64,000 bases of DNA from Atopobiaceae bacterium (lineage in GTDB: Bacteria > Actinomycetota > Coriobacteriia > Coriobacteriales > Atopobiaceae): the NCBI GenBank assembly GCA_017545665.1, contig JAFWKQ010000115.1, forward strand, positions 18,667 through 82,666, written 5' to 3'. Positions 33,810 to 41,541 of this stretch are shown here, in pieces; within the stretch, counting starts at the first letter, position 1, and each line of letters begins with the position of its first letter. A program made the position numbers and the translations under genes. The notes beneath the pieces are model-generated. The model had not been told where the DNA came from and did not search any database. It saw only the letters and a list, made by a program, of their open reading frames with translations.

Positions 33810-35052
33810 GGGGCGTCACTTGTCTTCGAGCTTGCATGGGCCAAAGGTGCTCCTATGCGTGAATGGCGGCATTGCGGCATACAAGGCCATAGAGGTGTTG
33901 CGACTGCTGCAGACGGCAGGTTGTGAGGTAAGGGTGGCGAGCACCGAAGACGGCTTGCGCTTTGTGGGTGCCGCCACGTGGGAAGGTCTTACGCATAGGG
34001 ACGTCGCCTCGTCGCTGTATGGGTGGGCAGAGTCGGCCATTCCCCACATCATGCTCTCGGAATGGGCGGATGTCGTGCTCGTGTGTCCGGCCACTGCGAA
34101 TACTATGGCAAAGATGGCGGTAGGCATTGCTGATGACCTTGTCTCTACGACCCTTCTGGCGGTGCCTCGTACCACGCCCGTGGTGGTTGCCCCCGCAATG
34201 AACGTGAACATGTGGCAGGCGGTGCCGACCCAAGCCAACCTAAAGACGCTGCGCGAGCGTGGCATATCCATTGTGATGCCAGTGGAGGGTCGGCTTGCCT
34301 GCGATGCCGTGGGAGAAGGAAAGCTTGCGTCGGTGGATCAGATCGCCCGTGCGGTCCTCGACGCGGCGGACTCCCGCACGTCGAGCAAGTCGATGGCCAG
34401 CCTCAAGGTGGTGGTGACGGCAGGTCCCACGCACGAGGCCATAGATCCCGTGCGATACATAGCAAACGCCTCCAGCGGCAAGATGGGCTATGCCATTGCT
34501 GCCGAAGCCGCGCGAAGAGGCGCTTGCGTTACCCTTGTTTCGGGCCCCACCGCGCTCGATTCGCCCGAGGGAGTCGAACGAGTGGATGTGGTCTCGGCGG
34601 CTCAGATGCACGAGGCCACCTTACGCGCCTTCGATGATGCGGACGTCGCAATTTGCGCAGCGGCAGTGGCAGACTACACTCCCGCCCATCCCGCAGACCA
34701 CAAGCTAAAGAAGGCACACGAGCACCTTGACGTTATCGAGCTCGTGGAGACGGCAGACATTCTCGCCGAACTCGGTCGCCGCAAATCGCGGGACGGTCGG
34801 ACACGTGTGGTGGTGGGCTTTGCTGCCGAGACGGACGACCTGGTGGCGAACGCGCAGGCCAAGCTTGTGCGCAAGGGATGCGACCTTGTGGCTGCCAACG
34901 ACGTGACGCGGGAGGACTCGGGCTTTGGCAGCGCGACCAACCGCGTGACGCTCGTATCTGAGTCGGGCATACGGGAGCTGCCCACGCTCACCAAGGAAGA
35001 GGTGGCGGCGTATCTGCTCGACGAGGCGGAACGTCTGCTTAGGCGCAGCTAG
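33802..35052 (+). CDS. coaBC: Bifunctional phosphopantothenoylcysteine decarboxylase / phosphopantothenate-cysteine ligase
   Basis: Two consecutive steps of coenzyme A synthesis. The 416-residue protein has an N-terminal flavoprotein CoaC half with GGIAAYKAIEV, the active-site His in ESAIPHIMLSEWAD, the APAMNVNMW motif and the catalytic Cys of RLACDAVGEG. The C-terminal CoaB half shows VTAGPTHEAIDPVRYIANASSGKMG, AAAVADYTP and the KLKK loop. The ATG at 33802 overlaps the previous gene by 8 bases; a TTG at 33820 is another possible start. Length is normal. Confidence 0.95.
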   Translation: MSRGRHLSSSLHGPKVLLCVNGGIAAYKAIEVLRLLQTAGCEVRVASTEDGLRFVGAATWEGLTHRDVASSLYGWAESAIPHIMLSEWADVVLVCPATANTMAKMAVGIADDLVSTTLLAVPRTTPVVVAPAMNVNMWQAVPTQANLKTLRERGISIVMPVEGRLACDAVGEGKLASVDQIARAVLDAADSRTSSKSMASLKVVVTAGPTHEAIDPVRYIANASSGKMGYAIAAEAARRGACVTLVSGPTALDSPEGVERVDVVSAAQMHEATLRAFDDADVAICAAAVADYTPAHPADHKLKKAHEHLDVIELVETADILAELGRRKSRDGRTRVVVGFAAETDDLVANAQAKLVRKGCDLVAANDVTREDSGFGSATNRVTLVSESGIRELPTLTKEEVAAYLLDEAERLLRRS

Positions 35053-35091
35053 GGTCAAAGGTCTTGAGCCATTCCCATGAAGGAGAATAGT

Positions 35092-35937
35092 ATGGAAATT
35101 GTCGTCGGCTGCCACCTTTCCGCGGCACAGGGGTTCGCCTCGATGGGTCGAACCGCAAGCGAGATAGGTGCGAACACCTTTGCCTTCTTTACGCGCAATC
35201 CCCGTGGTGGCAACGTAAAGGCGCTTGACGAAGGGGACGTCAACGAGCTGAGGGCGCATTTGGCACAAGAGGGCTTTGGAAAGCTCGTGGCGCATGCTCC
35301 CTATACGCTCAACCTGTGTTCTGCCAAGCCCGGGGTCATTGAGTTTGCGCGACGTGCGATGGCGGAGGACTTGAGGCGCCTTGAGTCCCTTCCGGGCAAC
35401 TACTACAACTTCCATCCGGGAAGCCATGTTGGGCAGGGTGCCGACGCCGGCGTCAGTCTTATTTGCGAAGGTTTGGACGAGGTGTTGGACGAAGGTCCCC
35501 ACACCACCGTTCTGTTGGAGACGATGGCGGGCAAAGGCTCGGAGGTCGGACGAAGCTTTGAGGAGCTGGCCCGTATAATGGAAGGCTGCAAGAGGGGGGA
35601 AGCGCTGGGCGTCTGCTTGGACACGTGTCATGTGTGGGATGGCGGATACGACATCCGTGAAAACCTGGATGGCGTGCTGGACGAGTTCGACCGTGTCATT
35701 GGTCTTGAGCGCCTAAAGGCACTTCACCTTAACGATTCGAAGAATCCCCGTGGCTCGCACAAGGATCGTCACGAGAAGATCGGACAAGGGGAGCTGGGCA
35801 AAAAGACGTTTGCGGCGGTGGTCCAGAACCCACGCCTAAGAGGGCTTCCCATGGTGTTGGAGACGCCTAACGAGCTGGATGGATACGCGGAGGAAATCAG
35901 GCTCTTGCGCGCGCTTGCCGCGCGGGAGGAGGAATAG
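35092..35937 (+). CDS. nfo: Endonuclease IV (AP endonuclease)
   Basis: Zinc-dependent enzyme that cuts at abasic sites in base-excision repair. The 281-residue TIM barrel carries the three family signatures: NFHPGSHVGQG, VLLETMAGKGSEVG and GVCLDTCHVWDGGYD, plus LHLNDSKNPRGSHKDRHEKIG. Metal-binding His, Glu and Asp residues are all present. GAAGGAGA precedes the ATG at 35092 at good spacing. The next gene starts directly after its stop. Confidence 0.96.
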   Translation: MEIVVGCHLSAAQGFASMGRTASEIGANTFAFFTRNPRGGNVKALDEGDVNELRAHLAQEGFGKLVAHAPYTLNLCSAKPGVIEFARRAMAEDLRRLESLPGNYYNFHPGSHVGQGADAGVSLICEGLDEVLDEGPHTTVLLETMAGKGSEVGRSFEELARIMEGCKRGEALGVCLDTCHVWDGGYDIRENLDGVLDEFDRVIGLERLKALHLNDSKNPRGSHKDRHEKIGQGELGKKTFAAVVQNPRLRGLPMVLETPNELDGYAEEIRLLRALAAREEE

Positions 35938-37764
35938 ATGGGAATACTCATAGGTGCGGACCGCCTTGGCCACGAATGGCCTGGCAAGCGCGTGCTCACC
36001 AGCCAGACGATGGGCGTGTATGAAGGTGACCGCATTGGTATCGTTGGCCAGAACGGCGACGGAAAGTCAACGCTTCTCTCGCTGCTTGGCAAGGAGATGG
36101 AGCCCGAAGAGGGGACGATAACCTATCGTGGTGGCATTGCGGTTGGCATGCTCGGCCAGTCAGACAGGCTTGACAACGACGATACGCTGGGACATGCCAT
36201 CGTGGGCGATATGCCTACCTATGAGTGGGCATCGAACGCCCGCGTAAGGCAAATACTGGAAGAGCTGGTGGGCGACTTGGATTGGGAGAGTCGCGTGGGC
36301 GATCTCTCGGGCGGGCAACGGAGGCGTGCCGACCTCGCGCGGCTCCTAGTGGGCACGTGGGACGTGCTCCTAATGGACGAGCCCACCAACCACCTGGATC
36401 TCCATGCCATACGCTGGCTTGCCAAGCACCTGCGCGATCGTTGGACAGGTGGCGAGGGCGCGTTGTTGGTGGTAACGCACGACCGTTGGTTCTTGGATGA
36501 GGTGTGCACCTCCATGTGGGAAGTCCACGACGGGAAGGTGGAGCCCTTTGAAGGTGGCTATTCAGCCTACATCCAACAACGCGTCGAACGCGATCGGCAG
36601 GCCGCTGTGGCGGAGGAGCGGCGGCAGAACATGCTGCGCAAGGAGCTCAACTGGCTTGCACATGGAGCAAAGGCTCGCACAAGCAAGCCAAAGTTCCGCA
36701 TAGATGCGGCGTTGGCGCTCATAGAAAACGACCCACCCCTTCGAAACCCCGTCGAGTTGCATCGCATGGCGATGAGCCGACTGGGAAAGCAAGTCGTGGA
36801 GCTTAACGAGGTCGAGGTACGCTACCAAGATGAGTCTGGGACGCCCGGAAGACCCGTGCTCGATGGCATAACGTGGATCATAGGGCCAGGGGACCGCGTG
36901 GGCATACTCGGTGAGAATGGCGCAGGCAAGTCCACGCTGCTGCGCGTTCTGGGCGGTTTGCAGCGCCCTACGCGCGGACGGGTGAAGATCGGAAAGACGG
37001 TGCGATTTGGATGGCTCGGTCAGCGATTGGAACGTCTTGGCGAGCATGACGACTGGCGCGTGCAGGAGTTGCTTGGCACGTTTAAGCGTTCATATGTGGT
37101 GGAAGGAAAGGCACAAAGCCCTGAGCAGATGGCGGAGCGTCTGGGTCTCGCGCGCAAGGAGCTCATGAGCTACGTACGTGACCTGTCGGGCGGACAGCGT
37201 AGGCGGCTTGCGATCCTTTGCGTGCTCATGGAGGAGCCGAACGTTCTGATTCTGGACGAGCCCGGCAACGACCTGGACACCGACATGCTCGCCGTCGTGG
37301 AGGACCTGCTTGACACATGGCCAGGCACGCTGGTAATGGTGAGCCATGACCGAGCGTTGCTGGAGCGCGTAACCGACGACCAGTATTCGCTCATAGACGG
37401 GAGGCTCGCGCACTGTCCTGGCGGCGTGGATGAGTATCTGGAGCGGCTCGACGCGAGGCTGAGCGAGCAGCGAAAGAGCGTGCGACCAGTTCCTGGCGAG
37501 GCGGCAGAGCCATGTGAGCGAAAGCCGAGAGGCCTCTCCAATGCCGAGCGTCGTGAGTTGAAGAAGCGCTTTGACGCGGTGGAGCGGCGCATCGCCAAGG
37601 TATCGGGTGAGCCTGATCGCTTGCGGGACGAGCTGGAGGCCGTTGACCCCACCGACTACGAAGCACTCGTTGCCAAGCAACGCGAAATCGAGGAGGCACA
37701 GGACGAACTCGACGAGCTCGAGACGCAGTGGCTGGAACTGAGCGAGCGACTTGGCATAGCGTAG
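35938..37764 (+). CDS. ABC-F family ATPase (Uup-like)
   Basis: Second ABC-F protein of the window, 608 residues, soluble, with two ATPase domains. Walker A motifs are GQNGDGKST and GENGAGKST; signatures are LSGGQRRRADLA and LSGGQRRRLAIL. Walker B is LLMDEPTNHLDLH in the first domain; the second reads LILDEPGNDLDTD, where the usual TNHLD is GNDLD, as in Uup-type members. The linker contains MSRLGKQVVEL, common in Uup. The C-terminal 90 residues form a coiled coil (DNA- or rRNA-binding in Uup). It starts at the base after the nfo stop, so it is cotranscribed. Confidence 0.9.
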   Translation: MGILIGADRLGHEWPGKRVLTSQTMGVYEGDRIGIVGQNGDGKSTLLSLLGKEMEPEEGTITYRGGIAVGMLGQSDRLDNDDTLGHAIVGDMPTYEWASNARVRQILEELVGDLDWESRVGDLSGGQRRRADLARLLVGTWDVLLMDEPTNHLDLHAIRWLAKHLRDRWTGGEGALLVVTHDRWFLDEVCTSMWEVHDGKVEPFEGGYSAYIQQRVERDRQAAVAEERRQNMLRKELNWLAHGAKARTSKPKFRIDAALALIENDPPLRNPVELHRMAMSRLGKQVVELNEVEVRYQDESGTPGRPVLDGITWIIGPGDRVGILGENGAGKSTLLRVLGGLQRPTRGRVKIGKTVRFGWLGQRLERLGEHDDWRVQELLGTFKRSYVVEGKAQSPEQMAERLGLARKELMSYVRDLSGGQRRRLAILCVLMEEPNVLILDEPGNDLDTDMLAVVEDLLDTWPGTLVMVSHDRALLERVTDDQYSLIDGRLAHCPGGVDEYLERLDARLSEQRKSVRPVPGEAAEPCERKPRGLSNAERRELKKRFDAVERRIAKVSGEPDRLRDELEAVDPTDYEALVAKQREIEEAQDELDELETQWLELSERLGIA

Positions 37765-37893
37765 AAAATCTCCTTGATGACTCTTGCAACGGTTCCGTTG
37801 CGCTGTTGTTGTGGTTTCGTGGTTATTATTGCTTCTTATGACAGAACGAAGTGAGAACGATTTAAATTGACACTAGTTCCATCCCTTCCTTAA

Positions 37894-37930
37894 GCGCAGA
37901 CCGATGATTTCATCGGCCTGCGCTTTTTTT
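37894..37930 (+). terminator. Intrinsic terminator after the ABC-F gene
   Basis: GCGCAGaCCGATGA and TCATCGGcCTGCGC form a 14-position stem with one mismatch and a two-base loop, followed by seven T residues. It lies 130 bases after the ABC-F stop; the bases between hold no gene. Confidence 0.85.
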
Positions 37931-37949
37931 CTGGTGCACCTAAGGTGAA

Positions 37950-38019
37950 CCCCGGACAGGGGGCAGGCCCCAAGCTAGGGTTCGCGAAACCTAGCTTGGG
38001 GCCTGCCCCCTGTCCGGGG
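37950..38019. repeat. Perfect 30-bp inverted repeat (GGCCCCAAGCTAGG family)
   Basis: Arms 37950-37979 and 37990-38019 are exact reverse complements over 30 bases around the loop GTTCGCGAAA. The inner arm CAGGCCCCAAGCTAGG matches the design of the 396-447 element and the half element at 44651-44680. Perfect arms imply a recent copy or strong selection on the structure. Confidence 0.85.
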
Positions 38020-38060
38020 TCCCCTGGTAAGTACGCCGCGGCACGCCAGGTGAGAGAAGC

Positions 38061-38246
38061 CTACATCAAGCGGTTCTCCACCGATTTGTACGGGTCGCTG
38101 TTCTCGATTTTCTTAACCAGTTTGCGAATCACGATTATAGGCACAACGAGCAGAACGATGGTGCCCACGCCTCCGACAATCTTCTTTATGTCGTTTGCGA
38201 GGGTGTCCTCTTCCTGCACCTGCTCTTCTGCAATCATCTTTGCCAT
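38061..38246 (-). CDS. Small single-pass membrane protein, unknown
   Basis: A 61-residue protein with an acidic N-terminus (MAKMIAEEQVQEEDTLANDI), one hydrophobic helix at about 27-41 (VGTIVLLVVPIIVIR) and a basic, then polar tail. AAAGGAGAAAGG precedes the ATG on the minus strand. No family is recognised. It lies downstream of the PF06541 membrane protein in the same orientation, with 56 bases between, and may be in the same transcript. Confidence 0.7.
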   Translation of the reverse strand: MAKMIAEEQVQEEDTLANDIKKIVGGVGTIVLLVVPIIVIRKLVKKIENSDPYKSVENRLM

Positions 38247-38302
38247 AATGCGCCTTTCTCCTTTGGGGTGTGCATCATTCTAACATGGCCGATGGCTCCG
38301 TA

Positions 38303-39421
38303 CTATGCGGGCACAATAAAGTGCAGTGCCGCCTCAAAGACATATATAGAGAGCAGGCCGAAGAACGCAACGTCGAGCACGCCTCGCGGTATTCTGCGAA
38401 GGCCAAGGTCCATAAGCGGGTATACAACCCATACGATCAGGGTTGCCGCTATGGTATAGACCATCGAGTTCTGAAGACACACCTGGCCCATGAAGTTGAA
38501 GGGCATGTCCCTGTAGTCCCATAGCTCGTAATTCTGGTTTGCCACCATGCCAGTCCCAAAGTCGATCGAGGTGCAAATGAGGCCATTGATGGCGAACGAG
38601 CAGGCTAGTGCCGGGAGAGTTCGACCCTCAAAGTGCTCCACCAGCTTTTCCTTTACGGGATGCAGGAGCACCACCACCATGGCAAGGGCTATGCCCTCTG
38701 CCGAGAAGGGGAAGAGCCATTGGTCCCACAGCATGGCATTGGTGGGATCGTAGCCTCCCATAAACACCCCCGCGATGATGAGCCTGCAAAACAGTATTTC
38801 GGCCCAGTGGCCCAAAAAGGAGAACACGATGAAGTAGATGGCAAGATCGCGCCAATACGGCCAGGTGCGGATCCGCTCGCGTAGAGGTCGATCCCAGCTG
38901 TGGCCATCTCCTTCTGGCTTGCCGGTTATGTCCACGCAGAGCACTTCGCGAGGATGGCGGGCCAGCGCGAGGTAGGTAACGGTAACGATAGCCCCCACGT
39001 ATTCCACCGTAACGAAGGCGGCGCTCGCAAAGGGTCCGAGCAGCGCAAACACCGGGGCGTTGGCGTGCATGGCAAACATGTCTATGAGCGAAAGAACGGT
39101 GCAGACGCTCGTTGAGACGATGCAAAAGGGAATGGTCCAACTGGCGCGCCGTTGCAGCATATATACTGCCTGCGCCGACGTGCATAGCTGTATGCAGGCT
39201 CGCAGCATGGAAAGGTCATACACAAACCCCAGGTCTCCCTTGGGGTTTATGAGCGCGGCATAGCCAAATCCAACGAGCATCACGACCACGTAGTAGATTT
39301 GGATTATGCGGAGCTGTGGGCCTAACGGCTTTCGCCCGGCAGTCGAAGCCGGGCGGCCAGATCCTCTTTTCGTTTTTCGCCCGACGCTTATGGTCGGGCG
39401 ACTGGATACTCTAATCTGCAC
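38303..39421 (-). CDS. Polytopic membrane protein, ABC_trans_CmpB (PF06541)-like
   Basis: A 372-residue protein. The C-terminal half (about 195-370) resembles PF06541, the putative ABC-transporter-permease family: YFIVFSFLGHWAE near its start and FNFMGQVCLQNSMVYTIAATL later. The N-terminal half has four more hydrophobic helices. No ABC ATPase lies nearby. The first 36 codons are odd: they are Arg/Lys/Gly/Pro-rich (SSRPTISVGRKTKRGSGRPA) because two DNA hairpins (39334-39354, 39378-39400) lie inside them. The GTG at 39421 follows the upstream gene's TAA by two bases, so coupled translation is likely, but a later start cannot be excluded. Confidence 0.72.
   Translation of the reverse strand: MQIRVSSRPTISVGRKTKRGSGRPASTAGRKPLGPQLRIIQIYYVVVMLVGFGYAALINPKGDLGFVYDLSMLRACIQLCTSAQAVYMLQRRASWTIPFCIVSTSVCTVLSLIDMFAMHANAPVFALLGPFASAAFVTVEYVGAIVTVTYLALARHPREVLCVDITGKPEGDGHSWDRPLRERIRTWPYWRDLAIYFIVFSFLGHWAEILFCRLIIAGVFMGGYDPTNAMLWDQWLFPFSAEGIALAMVVVLLHPVKEKLVEHFEGRTLPALACSFAINGLICTSIDFGTGMVANQNYELWDYRDMPFNFMGQVCLQNSMVYTIAATLIVWVVYPLMDLGLRRIPRGVLDVAFFGLLSIYVFEAALHFIVPA
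39334..39400. repeat. Two adjacent GC-rich hairpins at the start of the membrane-protein gene
   Basis: GCCCGGC-agtcgaa-GCCGGGC (39334-39354) and CGCCCGAC-gcttatg-GTCGGGCG (39378-39400). Both loops are seven bases, and the two hairpins lie 23 bases apart. They are in the reading frame of the downstream protein. Neither is followed by a T-run on either strand. Confidence 0.65.
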
Positions 39422-39423
39422 GG

Positions 39424-39627
39424 TTACTCGCCATGTAAATCGTTCTTGGGTGCAACAATGGTGCCGGCGGCTGCGAGAATGTCCAGCTCATCGGTGTTGA
39501 GCTCGCGGTACTCGGTGGGCTGCTCCATACGCTCGAGCTCCTCTGCGAGCATATTGAAGGTCTGCAGGCGCCTCTTGCTCAGATGGGAAAAGTCGTAACG
39601 AAGCGCGGAAGAATCGAAGTTTGTCAT
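39424..39627 (-). CDS. Small 67-residue protein with a leader-peptide-like C-terminus
   Basis: Not recognised with confidence. The N-terminal two-thirds is charged and helical (MTNFDSSALRYDFSHLSKRR...LAEELERMEQ). Near the end, ELNTDELDILAAAG resembles the helical leader and cleavage motif of some peptide precursors, but only about 13 residues follow it (TIVAPKNDLHGE) and they contain no Cys. GAGAGGAAC precedes the ATG. It is translationally close to the PF06541 membrane protein downstream and divergent from the sigma factor gene. A regulatory partner of the sigma factor is an equally good guess. Confidence 0.65.
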   Translation of the reverse strand: MTNFDSSALRYDFSHLSKRRLQTFNMLAEELERMEQPTEYRELNTDELDILAAAGTIVAPKNDLHGE

Positions 39628-39803
39628 GGTAGTTCCTCTCTCTAAAATCTCATGTCACACAGTACTACGTTAGTGGCGAGAAAGTGTCCCAAAAAATTTT
39701 CGCTAACAATAATACTGTGCAAACTATAATTGGTTTGCCAGATGCGATATGGAGTCGCATGGCTACCACGGTATCACCGTATTAGTATAGAAAGAGGGTG
39801 CGC

Positions 39804-40316
39804 ATGCGTTTTAAGGCAAAAGGCGGACGCCTTACTCGCGACGACCTTGACGGTCTGTTTAACGAGTATTATCCGCGAATATTCAACTATCTGTACTATC
39901 GCACACTCGACAGGGCGCTTTCCGATGACCTCGTGGGCACAGTCATGCTCAATGTCGTACGCAAATACGAGACCTTCGATCTCGAACGCGGCAACTTGGA
40001 CGCCTGGATCTTCCGGATCGCGCGCAATACGCTCTTTAGCCATTTTAGGAAGAGCAAGATCGAGGTAGACCTGGATGCGGTCCCGCAAATGACGCTTTCA
40101 TATGAGGACGAGGATGCGCTTGACGACAAGGGCGAGATGGTGCGGGGCCTGCTCGAAGTGCTCACCGACGACGAACGCGAGTTGGTGTATCTAAAGTATT
40201 GGGAGGAGCTCTCCAACAAGGAGATCGCGGAGCGCCTGGGGCTCAATCCCTCCACCGTTTCCACGAATCTGTGGCGCGCGAACAACAAGATGAGAAAAGC
40301 GATGCCCAACGACTAG
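39804..40316 (+). CDS. RNA polymerase sigma factor, ECF (sigma-70) type
   Basis: A 170-residue protein. Region 2 is at about 10-75 (DDLDGLFNEYYPRIFNYLYY ... DAWIFRIARNTLFSHFRK). Region 4 is a helix-turn-helix at about 110-165 (LTDDERELVYLKYWEELSNKEIAERLGLNPSTVSTNLWRA). This is the ECF architecture: group 4 sigma factors switch on small regulons, often for envelope stress. AAAGAGGG precedes the ATG at 39804. No obvious anti-sigma factor is adjacent: the next gene is a lipoprotein carboxypeptidase, which may be a target, and the divergent gene is a small unknown protein. The 5' region contains short dyads (ATGCGA/TCGCAT; ACGGT/ACCGT). Confidence 0.9.
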   Translation: MRFKAKGGRLTRDDLDGLFNEYYPRIFNYLYYRTLDRALSDDLVGTVMLNVVRKYETFDLERGNLDAWIFRIARNTLFSHFRKSKIEVDLDAVPQMTLSYEDEDALDDKGEMVRGLLEVLTDDERELVYLKYWEELSNKEIAERLGLNPSTVSTNLWRANNKMRKAMPND

Positions 40317-40377
40317 CCTGCTGTGCTAGAGTCCTAGGGTCTTGGGACGAGTAGTAACGCAACGAGGAGGATTCCAA

Positions 40378-41340
40378 ATGAAAAACGCTACTCTACGCAA
40401 CCGATATGCCGCTGCCGTTACGGCTCTATGCCTGGCGGCGCCTCTTGCCTTGTTTGGCTGCGGCGGTGCCCCCGCGAGCTCGCAGAGCGACTCTTCGCAG
40501 AGTACGGAGCAGTCCGGTAGCTCGCAGGGCGCAGATGCCGGCCAGAACGCCTCAAGCTCGTCTGATTCGGGCGTAAAGACCGCCATGAGCGAGGACGGAA
40601 GGCTAGACCTCCTGACTCTCGTAAACAAGGAGTACGCGCTGCCCGACGGTTGGGAGGAAAAGCTCGACCTCGTGAAGGTAGACAACTCCAAGGGCGAGAC
40701 CGTGCAGATTGACAAGATCGCCGCCAAGGCATTCGAGGAGCTACAGGAGGACCTTCGAAAGAACGAGGGGATTACCATAGAGCTCAACTCGGGATACCGC
40801 AGCGTCGAGGAGCAAAAGAGGATCTGGGACCAGTTCATGCAGGAGTACGGCGAGGACTATGTTCGCGAATTCGTGGCAAAGCCTGGCCATTCCGAGCATC
40901 ACACGGGCATCGCGCTTGATGCGTTCCTCATCGAGAACGGGATTCCCATCCTTACGAACGAAGAGATCTTCGCACACGAGAGTACGTGGAAGATCATTCA
41001 TTCCTATTTGCCCAAGCACGGCTTTATCCTTCGCTACCTAAACGGCCAGGAGGACATTACCGGCTACACCTACGAGCCGTGGCACTACCGCTATGTGGGC
41101 GAGCAGGCCGCGAAGGAAATCATGGACAAGGGCATAACCCTCGAAGAGTACCTAGACAAGAAGCCCAGCACCTCTATGGCTGCGTCCGCAAACTCGGGCA
41201 GCACGTCATCGAGCAGCTCCAGCAGCGACAGCTCGGGCTACGGCAGCACGAGCACAAGTGGATCTGACTCGCAGTACGGTAGTTCGGGCTCCACCTCAGA
41301 GTCCAGCACTTCAACCAGCAGCTCTGCCACAAGCTACTAG
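40378..41340 (+). CDS. VanY-type D-alanyl-D-alanine carboxypeptidase lipoprotein
   Basis: M15B zinc carboxypeptidase trimming the terminal D-Ala of peptidoglycan stems. The 320-residue precursor has a signal peptide ending in LALFGC (lipobox) and a Ser/Gln-rich spacer. The peptidase domain (about 85-245) shows NSGYRSVEEQ, GHSEHHTGIALD (His and Asp zinc ligands) and EPWHYRYVG (third ligand His). The last 55 residues are a Ser/Thr/Gly-rich low-complexity tail. AGGAGGATTCCAA precedes the ATG. It lies 61 bases after the sigma factor gene and may be cotranscribed. Confidence 0.92.
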   Translation: MKNATLRNRYAAAVTALCLAAPLALFGCGGAPASSQSDSSQSTEQSGSSQGADAGQNASSSSDSGVKTAMSEDGRLDLLTLVNKEYALPDGWEEKLDLVKVDNSKGETVQIDKIAAKAFEELQEDLRKNEGITIELNSGYRSVEEQKRIWDQFMQEYGEDYVREFVAKPGHSEHHTGIALDAFLIENGIPILTNEEIFAHESTWKIIHSYLPKHGFILRYLNGQEDITGYTYEPWHYRYVGEQAAKEIMDKGITLEEYLDKKPSTSMAASANSGSTSSSSSSSDSSGYGSTSTSGSDSQYGSSGSTSESSTSTSSSATSY

Positions 41341-41429
41341 GTCTGCGCTTCGTCTTTTGCCGCCCATTGGCGGATTGGTTGCGCACTGCCGCTCGCTATG
41401 CAGTATCTTTTTATGAGAACTGCATGCAC

Positions 41430-41495
41430 GGCAGGCAAAGGGGAGTGTCCCCAATGCCTGGAATCAGGCATTGGGGACACTCCCCTTTGCCTGCC
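41430..41495. repeat. Perfect 31-bp inverted repeat (GGCAAAGGGGA/TCCCC family)
   Basis: Arms 41430-41460 and 41465-41495 are exact reverse complements over 31 bases with a four-base GAAT loop. The arm contains GCAGGCAAAGGGGAGTGTCC. It lies in the 200-base spacer between the carboxypeptidase and the oxidoreductase operon and is the largest member of its family in the window. Confidence 0.85.
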
Positions 41496-41541
41496 GCGAT
41501 TTGAGCAAGTTTGGGGCATGGCGAGGCGTCGGGGGGAGCCT

